NCBI RefSeq assembly: GCF_001427635.1
Contig: NZ_LMHA01000001.1
Span: 1,329,501 to 1,393,500, forward strand
Source of the DNA: Pseudoxanthomonas sp. Root65
Lineage (GTDB): Bacteria; Pseudomonadota; Gammaproteobacteria; Xanthomonadales; Xanthomonadaceae
DNA length: 64,000 nt
Direction: 5' to 3'
Part shown: positions 46,953-56,160 of the stretch, piece after piece
How positions within the stretch are numbered: position 1 is the stretch's first letter
Layout of the letters: each line of letters opens with the position of its first letter
Translations under genes and position numbers: made by a program
Notes under the pieces: model-generated
Seen by the model: only the letters and a program-made list of their open reading frames with translations
Told to the model about the DNA's origin: nothing
Databases searched by the model: none

Positions 46953-47705
46953 CTATTTGCTGCTGACGTACTTCTCGCGCCGTATCTGCGGGATCGGCAG
47001 GCCGTGTCCCTTCAGCGCCTCGAAGCAGGCATCGACCATGTCCGGATTGCCGCACAGGTAGGCGATGTCGCGCGCGGCGTCGGGTGCGAACTCGGCCAGG
47101 TGCTGCTGCACGTAGCCCTGGCGCACGTCGGCATGCGGCTCGGCCGGCAGCTCGCGCGACAGGCAGGGCACGTAGCGGAAACCGGGGTGCGCGTCGGCGA
47201 AGGCGCGGAAGTCGTCGCCGTACAGCAGCTCGGCCGGCGTGCGCGCGCCCTGCAACAGCACGACCTCCACGCCACGTTCGGCCATCAGCGCTTCCAGCTG
47301 CGGCAGCATCGAGCGGTAGGGCGTCACGCCGGTACCGGTGGCGATCAGCAGATAGCGCGCATTGTGGTCGCCGGGCATCAGGCAGAAGCGGCCGAACGGT
47401 CCGCTGGCCTCGACGTGACCGCCCTCCGGCAGGCCCTCGAACAGCGCGGTCGCCGCGCCACCGGGCACGTAGCTGACCGCGATCTCCACCGCTTCGCCCG
47501 GGCCGATCGCATGGTCATGGATGGTCGCCAGCGAATAGCTGCGCTTGGTGGCGGTGCCGTCGGCGTAGTGGAAATGCACCTGGATGAACTGGCCGGGGAT
47601 GAAATCCAGCGGCAGCCCGTCGTCGCGGACGAAGCTGTAGTGGCCCACGCTGGGCGCCAGCATGCGGCGTCCGACGAGCTTCAACGGGAAATGCGCGATC
47701 GCCAA
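46953..47705 (-). CDS. fpr: Ferredoxin--NADP reductase
   Basis: 250 aa. FAD-binding RSYSLA motif (about residue 55), GPFGRF, NAD(P)-binding GTGVTPYRSML and CGNPDMV, and C-terminal REKYVSSK, the Fpr pattern of proteobacteria. Transfers electrons between NADPH and ferredoxin or flavodoxin. The start shown is TTG 47703-47705; no better codon lies upstream, and the usual family start falls within two or three residues. Divergent from the next ABC operon. Confidence 0.9.
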   Translation of the reverse strand: MAIAHFPLKLVGRRMLAPSVGHYSFVRDDGLPLDFIPGQFIQVHFHYADGTATKRSYSLATIHDHAIGPGEAVEIAVSYVPGGAATALFEGLPEGGHVEASGPFGRFCLMPGDHNARYLLIATGTGVTPYRSMLPQLEALMAERGVEVVLLQGARTPAELLYGDDFRAFADAHPGFRYVPCLSRELPAEPHADVRQGYVQQHLAEFAPDAARDIAYLCGNPDMVDACFEALKGHGLPIPQIRREKYVSSK

Positions 47706-47751
47706 GGCGGCTGGAACACTGTGTGGCCCGGGGCGGCCCCGGCGGGACGCC

Positions 47752-47757
47752 TATAAT
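47752..47757 (+). promoter_or_regulatory. Probable -10 element of the ABC operon
   Basis: TATAAT in an otherwise GC-rich 100-base divergent gap, 49 bases before the ATG. No matching -35 hexamer is evident. Confidence 0.45.
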
Positions 47758-47805
47758 AAGCGCTCGCATCCCCCCAGGCGCCGTCGCCGCGCCACAAGGT
47801 ATCCC

Positions 47806-48777
47806 ATGGCCTCCACGACAACGGCTCCCGCGGCAGTTCCCGCGCTGGCCATCACCGACCTGCGCAAGGTCTACGACACCGGCGTGCAGGCCCTCAAGGG
47901 CGTGTCGCTGCAGGTCGAGCCCGGCGATTTCTTCGCCCTGCTCGGGCCCAACGGCGCCGGCAAGTCCACGCTGATCGGCGTGGTCAGTTCGCTGGTCAAC
48001 AAGAGCAGCGGCCAGGTCGGCGTGTTCGGCGTGGACATCGATCGCGACCGCGACGGCGCCATGCGCCTGCTGGGCCTGGTGCCGCAGGAAATCAACTTCA
48101 ACATGTTCGAGAAGCCGCTGGACATCTGCGTGAACTACGCCGGCTTCTACGGTATCCCGCGCGCCGAGGCGCTGGTGCGTGCCGAGGAGGAACTCAAGCG
48201 CGCGCAGCTGTGGGAGAAGGCCCACGTCATGAGCCGCACGCTGTCCGGCGGCATGAAGCGCCGGCTGATGATCGCCCGCGCCATGATGACCCGGCCCAGG
48301 CTGCTGATCCTCGACGAACCCACCGCCGGCGTCGACATCGAGATCCGCCGCGGCATGTGGAAGACGCTGAAGGACATCAACGAGGCCGGCACCACCATCA
48401 TCCTGACCACGCACTACCTGGAAGAGGCCGAGAGCCTCTGCCGCAACCTCGCCATCATCGACCGCGGCGTCATCGTCGAGCAGGGACCGATGCGCGCCCT
48501 GCTGGCCAAGCTGGACGTGGAGGGCTTCCTGTTCGACATCGACGGCGAACTGCCGGCGCAACTGCCGGTGATCGAAGGCACCACGCTGTCCGCCACCGAC
48601 AGCCACACCCTGGACCTGGACATGCCGCGCGCGATGGACCTCAACCGTGTCTTCACCGCGCTGGGCGACGCCGGCATCCGCGTGCGCTCCATGCGCACCA
48701 AGAGCAACCGGCTGGAGGAGCTGTTCGTGCGCCTGACCGGCGACGAAGCCGCCGCCAAGCGGGAGCAGGCCGCATGA
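47806..48777 (+). CDS. ABC transporter ATP-binding protein (YadG-like)
   Basis: 323 aa from ATG 47806. Walker A GPNGAGKST, signature LSGGMKRR, Walker B LLILDEPTAGVD and H-loop TTHYLEEAE. YadG-type ATPase of an ABC-2 exporter. An extension after the ATPase core (about residues 230-323, DLDMPRAMDLNRVFTAL) is typical. Overlaps the permease start by ATGA. A longer frame to 47662 would run into the divergent gene and is rejected. Confidence 0.93.
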   Translation: MASTTTAPAAVPALAITDLRKVYDTGVQALKGVSLQVEPGDFFALLGPNGAGKSTLIGVVSSLVNKSSGQVGVFGVDIDRDRDGAMRLLGLVPQEINFNMFEKPLDICVNYAGFYGIPRAEALVRAEEELKRAQLWEKAHVMSRTLSGGMKRRLMIARAMMTRPRLLILDEPTAGVDIEIRRGMWKTLKDINEAGTTIILTTHYLEEAESLCRNLAIIDRGVIVEQGPMRALLAKLDVEGFLFDIDGELPAQLPVIEGTTLSATDSHTLDLDMPRAMDLNRVFTALGDAGIRVRSMRTKSNRLEELFVRLTGDEAAAKREQAA

Positions 48778-49583
48778 GCGCCACCGAGATGCCGCCAGCC
48801 GCCGACAGCACGCCGTTCCGCAAGAACCTGGTGGCGCTGGGCACCATCGTCCGCCGCGAAGTGAACCGCATCCTGCGCATCTGGGGCCAGACCCTGGTGC
48901 CGCCGGCCATCACCATGACGCTGTACTTCCTGATCTTCGGCGGCCTGATCGGCAGCCGCATCGGCGACATGGGCGGCTACAGCTACATGGAGTTCATCGT
49001 GCCGGGCCTGGTGATGATGAGCATCATCCAGAACAGCTACGGCAACATCAGCTCCAGTTTCTTCGGCGCCAAGTTCGGACGCCACGTGGAGGAACTGCTG
49101 GTCAGCCCGATGCCGAACTGGGTGATCCTGCTCGGCTACGTCGCCGGTGCGGTGCTGCGCGGCCTGATGGTCGGTGCCATCGTGCTGATCATCGCGATGT
49201 TCTTCACGAAGGTGCGGGTGCCGCATCCGCTGGTCACCATCACTACCGTGCTGCTGGGCGCGACGATCTTCTCCCTGGCCGGGTTCGTCAACGCGGCGTA
49301 TGCGAAGAAGTTCGACGACATCGCCATCGTGCCGACCTTCATCCTCACCCCGCTGACTTACCTGGGCGGCGTGTTCTACTCGGTCAAGCTGCTGCCGCCC
49401 TGGGCCGAAGCGCTGACCCACGCCAACCCGATCTTCTACATGGTCAACGCGTTCCGCTACGGCCTGCTCGGCACCAGCGACGTGCCCCTGTGGATCGCCT
49501 ACGCGCTGATGCTGGCGTTCGTGGTCGGCCTGGCCGCGCTCGGCCTGTGGTTGCTGAAGAAGGGCGTGGGGCTGCGCAGCTGA
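48774..49583 (+). CDS. ABC transporter permease (YadH-like)
   Basis: 269 aa, six hydrophobic segments, with the ABC-2 signature around LLVSPMPNWVILLGYVAGAVLRG and LTPLTYLGGVFYSV. Partner of the preceding ATPase; the pair matches E. coli YadG/YadH, an exporter of unknown substrate. Its TGA overlaps the ATG of panE by one base, so the three genes form one operon. Confidence 0.93.
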   Translation: MSATEMPPAADSTPFRKNLVALGTIVRREVNRILRIWGQTLVPPAITMTLYFLIFGGLIGSRIGDMGGYSYMEFIVPGLVMMSIIQNSYGNISSSFFGAKFGRHVEELLVSPMPNWVILLGYVAGAVLRGLMVGAIVLIIAMFFTKVRVPHPLVTITTVLLGATIFSLAGFVNAAYAKKFDDIAIVPTFILTPLTYLGGVFYSVKLLPPWAEALTHANPIFYMVNAFRYGLLGTSDVPLWIAYALMLAFVVGLAALGLWLLKKGVGLRS

Positions 49584-50512
49584 TGCGGTTGCTCGTGCTG
49601 GGCGCCGGCGGGACCGGCGGTTATTTCGGGGGTCGGCTCGCACAGGCGGGCATCGACGTGAGTTTCCTGGTGCGGCCTGCACGCGCAGCGCTGTTGCGCG
49701 AGCGCGGTCTGCGCATCCGCAGCCCGCTGGGCGATGCCGACGTGCCCGTGCAGGTGCTGACGGCGGACGCGTTGGCGGAGGCCGCGCCGTTCGACCTGGT
49801 GCTGCTCAGCTGCAAGGCCTACGACCTGGACAGCGCGATGGACGCCATCGCGCCCGCGGTCGATGCAGGCGCCCGCGTGCTGCCGCTGCTCAACGGCCTG
49901 CGGCATTACGCAGCACTGGATGCGCATTTCGGCTTCGGGCGCGTCCTGGGCGGCCTGTGCTTCATCAGCGCAACGCTGGGCGACGATGGCGAGGTCCTGC
50001 ATCTGGGCAAGCCGGCATCGATGACGTTCGGCGAACGCGCAGGCCAGGCGCCGGACAGCCGCCTGCAGGCGCTCGCCGCCGCGTGCGCGCAGGCCGGCAT
50101 CGACCACGCGCACACGCCGGACATCGCCCAGGCGCAGTGGGCGAAGTACAGCTTCCTCACCGCGCTGGCTGCCGGCACATGCGTGATGCGTGCGCCGATC
50201 GGCACCATCGTGGCGGGCGAGGGCGGCGTGGATTTCATGGCGGCGTTGCATGAGGAATGCCTGGCCGTAGCGGCCGCGTGCGGCCAGCCGGTGCCGGCGT
50301 CTGCGCAAGCGACCGCACGCGAGACCCTGACCGCCGCCGGCTCGCCGATGAAAGCCTCCATGCTGCGCGACCTGGAAGCCGGGCAACGCGTCGAAGCCGC
50401 GCACATCGTCGGCGACATGGTCCATCGCGCCGGCCTGTACGGCATCGCCGCTCCCCGCCTGCACACCGCATGGGTGCACCTGCAGGCCTACGAGCGACTG
50501 CGCACCTCATGA
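49583..50512 (+). CDS. panE: 2-dehydropantoate 2-reductase
   Basis: 309 aa from ATG 49583. N-terminal NADP-binding GAGGTGGYFGGRLA, catalytic Lys in SCKAYDLDSA and a second in QAQWAKYSF, and the C-terminal helical domain with AAHIVGDMVHRA. Reduces ketopantoate to pantoate in coenzyme A synthesis; some ApbA/PanE paralogues act on other 2-oxo acids. Coupled to the ABC operon upstream and to the SDR gene downstream (4-base overlap). Confidence 0.9.
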   Translation: MRLLVLGAGGTGGYFGGRLAQAGIDVSFLVRPARAALLRERGLRIRSPLGDADVPVQVLTADALAEAAPFDLVLLSCKAYDLDSAMDAIAPAVDAGARVLPLLNGLRHYAALDAHFGFGRVLGGLCFISATLGDDGEVLHLGKPASMTFGERAGQAPDSRLQALAAACAQAGIDHAHTPDIAQAQWAKYSFLTALAAGTCVMRAPIGTIVAGEGGVDFMAALHEECLAVAAACGQPVPASAQATARETLTAAGSPMKASMLRDLEAGQRVEAAHIVGDMVHRAGLYGIAAPRLHTAWVHLQAYERLRTS

Positions 50513-51388
50513 TGCCTCCCGCGCCTCCGCCGTGGCTGCGGCGGCTGGTCGTGCTGGGCATGGGCTACACCGGGACCCGTCTGGTCGAGCGCCTGCGCGT
50601 GCACGGCGTGGAGTGCATCGGCACGTCGCGCACGGCGGAGGCGGGCGACGCGACGCGGCTCCGCTTCACCGCCGACGCGCTACTCAATCCGCCATTGCAC
50701 ACGGCGCTTGCGCAGGCGGATGCGATCCTGGGCTCCGTTCCGCCGGATGCGGAAGGCGATCCCGCGCTGCGTACCGTCGCCGATGCGCTGGCTCGGCTAT
50801 CTCTCTTCCACGGGCGTCTACGCGGACCGCCAAGGGGGCGTGGTGGACGCGGCGTCCCCCGCGGACGGAATCGACCCGACCGCCGCGGCGCGACGCCGGG
50901 CGGAGGCGCAGTGGCACGCGCTGGCCCAGCATCGCGGCATCGCCTGCGGCGTGTTCCGGTTGGCGGGCATCTACGGGCCGGGCCGCAACCTGCTGCGACA
51001 GCTGGCCGAAGGCACGGCGCGCCACGTGGTGAGGCCGGGCCTGGTGTTCAACCGCATCCACGTCGACGATGCCTGCGATGCGGTGGTCGCTTCGCTGCAT
51101 CGGACGCGCGCCTCCGATGCGATCTACCTGGTGGCCGACACGCAGCCGGCGCCTCCGCAGGAGGTGCTGGGCCACGCTGCAGCCGTCAGTGGTCTGCCGC
51201 TGCCACCCGCTGAAGCGTATGACCCTGCGCATGCGTCACCGGCGCAACGGCGCTTCTACGGCAGCTGCAAGCGCATCGACGCATGCGCGACCTATGAGGC
51301 CCTGCACTGGCAGCCCCGTTATCCGGACTACCGCCAAGGGCTGGAAGCGCTCTGGCAGGCCGGCGAAGGTCGCAGCCGCAGCGCCTGA
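50509..51388 (+). pseudogene. NAD-dependent epimerase/SDR (YeeZ-like) gene with frameshift
   Basis: Starts ATG 50509 (MMPPAPPPWLRRLVVLGMGYTGTRLVERL, an NAD-binding Rossmann motif; quoted up to its first turn it is GMGYTG). The frame holds to ALARLS at about 50,800, then the protein continues one frame over with LGYLSSTGVYADRQGG, FRLAGIYGPGRNL and FNRIHVDDAC, all family features including the Tyr of the active site. Restoring a second copy of a 14-base unit at 50,787-50,800 would repair the frame. Either a real mutation or an assembly/sequencing error. Confidence 0.85.
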
Positions 51389-51389
51389 C

Positions 51390-52193
51390 TCAGCCACGTG
51401 CCGTCTCCGGCAACCGGAAGAACGCCCGTGCCGTCGCCGTCGTCGTGGCAGCGGTTAGTTCGATGTCCTCGCCACGGTCGCGCGCCAGCTCGGCGACGAT
51501 GTGGGCGAGATACATCGGTTCGTTGCGACGGTGCGAGGGTTGCGGCTTCACCGTGCGCGGCAGCAGGTAGGGCGCATCGGTCTCGATCATCAGCCGGTCG
51601 GCCGGGATGTTCTTCACCAGCTCGCGCAGGTGCAGGCCGCGGCGCTCGTCGCACAGCCAGCCGGTGATGCCGATATGCCAGTCCTGGTCCAGGCAGTCGA
51701 ACAGCTCCTTCCGGGTGCCGGTGAAGCAGTGCACCACCGCCGGACCGAGCTTGCCGTCGAAGTTCTTCATCATCGCGACGAAGTCGTCGTGCGCGTCGCG
51801 CTGGTGAAGGAACAGCGGCTTGCCGGTGTCGACGGCGATCTGCAACTGGCGCTCGAACGCCTTGCGCTGGGCCGGGCGCGGCGAAAAATCGCGGAAGTAA
51901 TCCAGCCCGCATTCGCCTACCGCCACCACCTCCGGGTGTGCATGCAGGGCACGCATCTCGGCATCGCATTCGTCCGTGTACTCGCTGGCGTGGTGCGGAT
52001 GCACGCCGGCGGTGGCGAACAGCTCGCCCGGATGCGCCTGCGCCAGGCGCAGCGCGGTCGGCGAATGCTCGCGGCTGGCGCCGGTAACCACCTGCTGCAC
52101 CACGCCGGCCTGGCGCGCACGCTGCAGCACCGCGTTGCGGTCGTGGTCGAAGCTCTCGTGGGTGAGGTTGGCGCCGATGTCGATGAGGTCCAT
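51390..52193 (-). CDS. tatD: TatD family metal-dependent hydrolase
   Basis: 267 aa. TatD DNase/quality-control family: DIGANLTHESF, AGVHPHHASEY, GECGLDY, FLHQRDAHDDF, VHCFTG and IETDAPYL supply the two-metal centre on a TIM barrel. Acts as 3'-5' exonuclease/deoxyribonuclease on DNA and possibly RNA. Ends one base past the convergent SDR gene stop. Monocistronic as far as visible. Confidence 0.95.
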   Translation of the reverse strand: MDLIDIGANLTHESFDHDRNAVLQRARQAGVVQQVVTGASREHSPTALRLAQAHPGELFATAGVHPHHASEYTDECDAEMRALHAHPEVVAVGECGLDYFRDFSPRPAQRKAFERQLQIAVDTGKPLFLHQRDAHDDFVAMMKNFDGKLGPAVVHCFTGTRKELFDCLDQDWHIGITGWLCDERRGLHLRELVKNIPADRLMIETDAPYLLPRTVKPQPSHRRNEPMYLAHIVAELARDRGEDIELTAATTTATARAFFRLPETARG

Positions 52194-52231
52194 GGCGGGT
52201 ATTTTAGTCGGTGGAAGCGATGCGTTGTGGT

Positions 52232-52298
52232 TGTGGGAGCGACGTAAGTCGCGATAGGCCCCCCGGTAAAAGCCATCGCGACTTACGTCGCTCCCACA
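52232..52298. repeat. Dispersed palindromic repeat upstream of hrpB
   Basis: Two perfect 24-bp arms (52232-52255 and 52275-52298; core GGGAGCGACGTAAGTCGCGA) with a 19-base spacer. Elements with this core are abundant in Xanthomonadaceae intergenic DNA and resemble REP/MITE-type repeats. Confidence 0.85.
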
Positions 52299-52345
52299 GA
52301 ACAGCCTCAGTGATTCGGGCGGGAAAGCCTTATCCTCTCCGCCGC

Positions 52346-54958
52346 ATGCCGTCGCCCACCTTCCCCATCACGCCGCTGCTGCCGGACATCCTCCGCAGCC
52401 TGTCCGAGCACCCGCGCCTGGTGCTGGAAGCGCCGCCCGGCGCGGGCAAGACCACGCAGGTGCCGCTGGCGCTGCTGGATGAGCCGTGGTTGCAGGGTCG
52501 CAAGATCGTGATGCTGGAACCGCGGCGCGTGGCCGCGCGCGCCGCCGCCGGTTTCATGGCGAAGCAGCACGGCGAAGCGGTGGGCGGCACGGTCGGCTAC
52601 CGCATCCGCTTCGAGAACAAGGTCGGTCCCGATACGCGGATCGAAGTGGTCACCGAAGGCATCCTGACGCGCATGATCCAGGACGATCCTATGCTGGAAG
52701 ACATCGGCGCGATCCTGTTCGACGAATTCCACGAGCGCCACCTCGCCGGCGACCTCGGCCTCGCGCTGGCGCTCGACGTCCAGGCGCAGCTGCGCGAAGA
52801 CCTGCGCCTGGTGGTGATGTCGGCCACGCTCGATGGCGAGAAGCTGGCGCGCTTCCTGGATGCGCCACGGTTGAGCAGCGAAGGTCGTGGCTTTCCGGTG
52901 GACGTGGCGCACTTCGCGGCCCGTCGCGATGAGTCGCTCGAAAGCCAGGTGCGCCGCGCCGTCGAACAGGCGGTCCAGTCGCATCCCGGCGACGTGCTGG
53001 TGTTCCTCCCTGGCCAGCGCGAGATCGCGCGGGTGCAGACGATGCTGAGCCCCTCTCCCGCCGGGAGAGGCATTGGGGAGAGGGCCAACGAGGGCAATGA
53101 GGTTTCCGGCAACGCAGCTGCGCGCCCCCCACGCCCTGAGCCTGTCGAAGGGCGCGCCGGGCCCCTTCTCCCGAGGGGAGAAGGGAAAGACGATGTCATC
53201 GTGCTGGCGCTGCACGGTGAACTGCCGGTCGAGAAGCAGTCCGAAGCCCTGCAGCCCGATCCGCAAGGCCGGCGTCGTGTCGTGCTGGCGACCAACGTGG
53301 CCGAGTCGTCGGTGACCTTGCCCGGCGTGCGCGTGGTGATCGACAGCGGCTTGGCGCGCGAGCCGTCGTACGATCCCAACAGCGGCTTCTCGCGGCTGGA
53401 GGTCACCACCATCTCGCAGGCGTCCGCCGACCAGCGCGCGGGGCGTGCCGGCCGCGTCGCCGAGGGATGGGCGTACCGCTTGTGGCCGCAATCGCAGCGG
53501 CTGGATCCGCAGCGACGCCCGGAGATCGCGCTGGTCGAACTGGGCGCGCTGGCGCTGGAACTGGCGGCGTGGGGCAGCGAGGCGCTGCGCTTCGTCGATG
53601 CGCCACCGCCCGGCGCGATGAATGCCGCGCGCGACCTGCTGCGCCGGCTGGGCGCTTTGACCTCGTCGAACGCGATCACGCCGCTGGGCAAGCGCATGCT
53701 GGCGTTGGGCACGCATCCGCGGCTGGCGGCGATGCTGTTGTCGGCGGGCGGGGGTGAGGATCGCCCGCTGGCGTGCGACCTCGCCGCGCTGGTCGAAGCG
53801 CGCGATCCGCTGCGCATGGGCGGCGATGCACTGGCCGCGCGCTGGCGTGCACTGGCCGCGTTCCGCACCGGGCGCGCACCGGGCGACGCCAACCGTTCCG
53901 GCTTGGCGGCCATCGACGCCGCGGCGAAGCAATGGCGTCGCCGCCTGCGCGAGAACGCGTCGCCGCCGTCGTCGGTCGAAGCCCACTGCCTGGGCGATGT
54001 GCTGATGCATGCCTTCCCCGACCGGATCGGCTTCCGGCATCCGCAGGACGCGCGGCGCTATCTGCTGGCGAACGGGCGCAGTGCGCGGCTTTTCGATGAC
54101 AGCGCGCTGGTCGGCGAACCGTGGATCGTGGTCAGCGAGTTGCGCCATGAGAACCGCGATGCCCTGGTGCAGCGTGGCGCGCCGGTGGACGAGCAGCGTC
54201 TGCGTCGCGATTTCGCCGACCGCTTCGTCACCGAAGACACGGTGCGCTGGGATGCCGCGCGTCGCGCGCTGGCTGCGCAGCGGGAATCGCGCTTCGACCA
54301 GATCGTGTTCGATGCCCGCCCCGCCGGCCGCGTCGATCCCGCGCTCGCCGCCGCTGCGTTGACCGACGCGGTCCGTGATCTCGGCCTGGACGCGCTGTCG
54401 TGGCCGGAGTCGCTGCAGCAGTGGCGCGAACGCGTGCGCTGCCTGCGCGAGTGGATGCCGGACCTCGGCCTGCCCGACCTGTCTGACGACGCACTGATGG
54501 CCACGCTGGACGACTGGCTGACGCCTGCGTTCGCGGGCAAGACGCGGCTCGATGCGCTGGGCGAGGACGAGCTGGCGCATGCGCTGAAGTCCGGCATGGA
54601 CTGGTCGCTGCGGCAGCGCATCGACCAGCTCGCGCCCGTGCGCATCACCGTGCCGTCCGGGATGGAGCGCCGCATCGAATACACGTACGGTCAGCCACCC
54701 GTACTGGCGGTGAAGCTGCAGGAGCTGTTCGGCCTGGCCGACACCCCGCGCGTGGCCAACGGCCGCGTGCCGCTGCTGCTGCACCTGCTGTCGCCCGGCG
54801 GCAAACCGCTGCAGGTCACCGCCGACCTGCGCAACTTCTGGAACGCCACCTACGCCGAGGTGAAGAAGGAGATGAAGGGGCGGTACCCGAAGCATCCGTG
54901 GCCGGACGACCCGTGGAGTGCACAGGCGACGCATCGGGCCAAGCCGCGCGGTACGTAG
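52346..54958 (+). CDS. hrpB: ATP-dependent helicase HrpB
   Basis: 870 aa from ATG 52346. DExH-box RNA/DNA helicase of the DEAH/RHA group: Walker A PPGAGKTTQ, DEFHERH (motif II), SAT (III), VATNVAESSVT and QRAGRAGR (VI), helicase-associated and HrpB C-terminal domains. Function in most bacteria is unclear. Between motifs III and V (about residues 235-281) an extra stretch with SPSPAGRGIGER and PRPEPVEGRAGPL is encoded by an inserted intergenic repeat that keeps the frame open. The stop codon lies in another repeat. Confidence 0.95.
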   Translation: MPSPTFPITPLLPDILRSLSEHPRLVLEAPPGAGKTTQVPLALLDEPWLQGRKIVMLEPRRVAARAAAGFMAKQHGEAVGGTVGYRIRFENKVGPDTRIEVVTEGILTRMIQDDPMLEDIGAILFDEFHERHLAGDLGLALALDVQAQLREDLRLVVMSATLDGEKLARFLDAPRLSSEGRGFPVDVAHFAARRDESLESQVRRAVEQAVQSHPGDVLVFLPGQREIARVQTMLSPSPAGRGIGERANEGNEVSGNAAARPPRPEPVEGRAGPLLPRGEGKDDVIVLALHGELPVEKQSEALQPDPQGRRRVVLATNVAESSVTLPGVRVVIDSGLAREPSYDPNSGFSRLEVTTISQASADQRAGRAGRVAEGWAYRLWPQSQRLDPQRRPEIALVELGALALELAAWGSEALRFVDAPPPGAMNAARDLLRRLGALTSSNAITPLGKRMLALGTHPRLAAMLLSAGGGEDRPLACDLAALVEARDPLRMGGDALAARWRALAAFRTGRAPGDANRSGLAAIDAAAKQWRRRLRENASPPSSVEAHCLGDVLMHAFPDRIGFRHPQDARRYLLANGRSARLFDDSALVGEPWIVVSELRHENRDALVQRGAPVDEQRLRRDFADRFVTEDTVRWDAARRALAAQRESRFDQIVFDARPAGRVDPALAAAALTDAVRDLGLDALSWPESLQQWRERVRCLREWMPDLGLPDLSDDALMATLDDWLTPAFAGKTRLDALGEDELAHALKSGMDWSLRQRIDQLAPVRITVPSGMERRIEYTYGQPPVLAVKLQELFGLADTPRVANGRVPLLLHLLSPGGKPLQVTADLRNFWNATYAEVKKEMKGRYPKHPWPDDPWSAQATHRAKPRGT
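53049..53188 (+). repeat. Intergenic repeat inserted in frame within hrpB
   Basis: About 140 bases with three repeat modules: CCTCTCCC...GGGAGAGG near 53050, the widespread CCCTGAGCCTGTCGAAGGG at 53133-53152, and CCTTCTCCC...GGGAGAAGG near 53163-53185. All are known as dispersed intergenic repeats; here they are translated. The added 46 or so residues are absent from normal HrpB. Confidence 0.85.
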
Positions 54959-55057
54959 CGTGCGCTGTGCGCAAGACCGCATGACGCCGTCCCGCGCGTC
55001 CATCGGCAGGTCGCCCGGATCCACATCGCGCGGTCGTGCGCATGGCGCACGCTACGT
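54953..55057. repeat. Inverted repeat downstream of hrpB
   Basis: Imperfect arms of about 28 bases at 54953-54980 and 55030-55057 (core GTAGCGTGCGC / GCGCACGCTAC). The left arm provides the hrpB stop codon TAG. A dispersed repeat of the same kind as found elsewhere in the family. Confidence 0.8.
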
Positions 55058-55149
55058 CTCCGTTCAGGCGGCGGCGGCCGAACTAACGCCACGTAAACAT
55101 CCACGGCCGGACACTGACTTCCTACCCATCTCCAACCAGGGAAGATTCC

Positions 55150-55530
55150 ATGAGCAAGCTGACCACCATCACCGACCGCGCCCTCGAGCTGGCCAGCCAG
55201 GCGGGCACCAGCCTCAAGCATGCCGTGCCGAGCGCGGACAAGTTGCTGCAGACGGGCGCGGCACTGGGCGTCGCCAAGACGGGCGGCAGGTTGGCAGTGA
55301 GCTTCGTGCGCCGCAATCCTGCGGTCGCCGTGGCCACGGGCATCGGCGTCGGCCTGCTCGCGCTGGTGGCCTACCGCAAGCGCAAGCAGGACCAGGCCAC
55401 GGGTGCCATCGAAGGCAAGTCGCGCCGTGTCGAAGCGCGCAAGGTCAACGGTTCGGCCAAAACCTCGACCGCACGCAAGACCGGTGCGCCGCGCAAGCCG
55501 CGCAGCACCACGCGCTCCACCGAAAGCTGA
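55150..55530 (+). CDS. Hypothetical protein with one hydrophobic segment
   Basis: 126 aa. An amphipathic N-terminal part, one hydrophobic helix (about residues 58-75, AVAVATGIGVGLLALVAY) and a basic Lys/Arg/Thr/Ser-rich tail typical of disordered, possibly DNA- or membrane-surface-binding ends. No signal peptide. The layout recalls small DUF883/YqjD-like ribosome- or membrane-associated proteins, but I see no decisive motif. A good ribosome-binding site (AGGGAAG) precedes the ATG at 55150. Confidence 0.75.
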   Translation: MSKLTTITDRALELASQAGTSLKHAVPSADKLLQTGAALGVAKTGGRLAVSFVRRNPAVAVATGIGVGLLALVAYRKRKQDQATGAIEGKSRRVEARKVNGSAKTSTARKTGAPRKPRSTTRSTES

Positions 55531-55551
55531 TTTCCCGGGTCCCGCGTCGCC

Positions 55552-56130
55552 TCAGAGCGCCCGCCACGCGCCGGGCGCCAGATCGCCCAGCGGTGTGTCG
55601 CCCATGGCGGCACGCACCAGCCGCAGGGTCGGAAGTCCGACGGCGGCGGTCATGCGGCGGACCTGACGGTTGCGGCCTTCGGTGATCGTCACCGACAGCC
55701 AGGCGTCGGGCACCGTCTTGCGGACGCGCACCGGCGGATCGCGCGGCCATAGCGTCGGCGCCGGATCGAGCCTTTCGACCCGCGCCGGCCGCGTCGGTCC
55801 ATCGTTCAACACCACGCCGCGCCGCAGCGCCTCCAGCTGCTCTTCCGCCGGCGTGCCTTCCACCTGCACCCAGTAGGTCTTCGGCTGCTTGTGGCGCGGA
55901 TCGGTCAGCCGGTTCGCCAGCGCGCCGTCATCCGTCAGCAGCAACAGCCCCTCGCTGTCGTAGTCCAGCCGGCCCGCGGCGTACACGGCGGGCGGCAGCC
56001 CGAATTCCGCCAGCGTCCGCCGCGGTGGATCGCTGCGGTCGGTGAACTGGCAGAGCACGTTGAAGGGCTTGTTGAACGCAATCAGCACAGGGAACGTCCG
56101 CAAGGTCGGCAGGCCGCATTGCAACCGCAT
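55552..56130 (-). CDS. rluE: 23S rRNA pseudouridine(2457) synthase RluE
   Basis: 192 aa. RsuA/RluB/E/F family: catalytic [16 protein letters not shown] with the Asp, NDGPTRPA, and [10 protein letters not shown]. Residues follow E. coli RluE closely ([28 protein letters not shown]). No S4 domain, as usual for RluE. The start may lie a few codons downstream at FNKPF-proximal residues, since the first 15 residues are poorly supported. Converges with the preceding small gene. Confidence 0.93.
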   Translation of the reverse strand: MRLQCGLPTLRTFPVLIAFNKPFNVLCQFTDRSDPPRRTLAEFGLPPAVYAAGRLDYDSEGLLLLTDDGALANRLTDPRHKQPKTYWVQVEGTPAEEQLEALRRGVVLNDGPTRPARVERLDPAPTLWPRDPPVRVRKTVPDAWLSVTITEGRNRQVRRMTAAVGLPTLRLVRAAMGDTPLGDLAPGAWRAL

Positions 56131-56160
56131 CGGCGTGCCGCGTCCAGCGCATGTTTCCCG

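Noticed and set aside
45319..47055. A second 578-codon frame on the same strand as the peptidase
   Set aside because: Overlaps the lipoprotein peptidase in another frame and shows Arg/Gly/Ala-rich noise; the peptidase frame has triad motifs.
52307..55024. A 905-codon open frame on the minus strand
   Set aside because: Antisense to hrpB; composition is that of a reversed high-GC frame.
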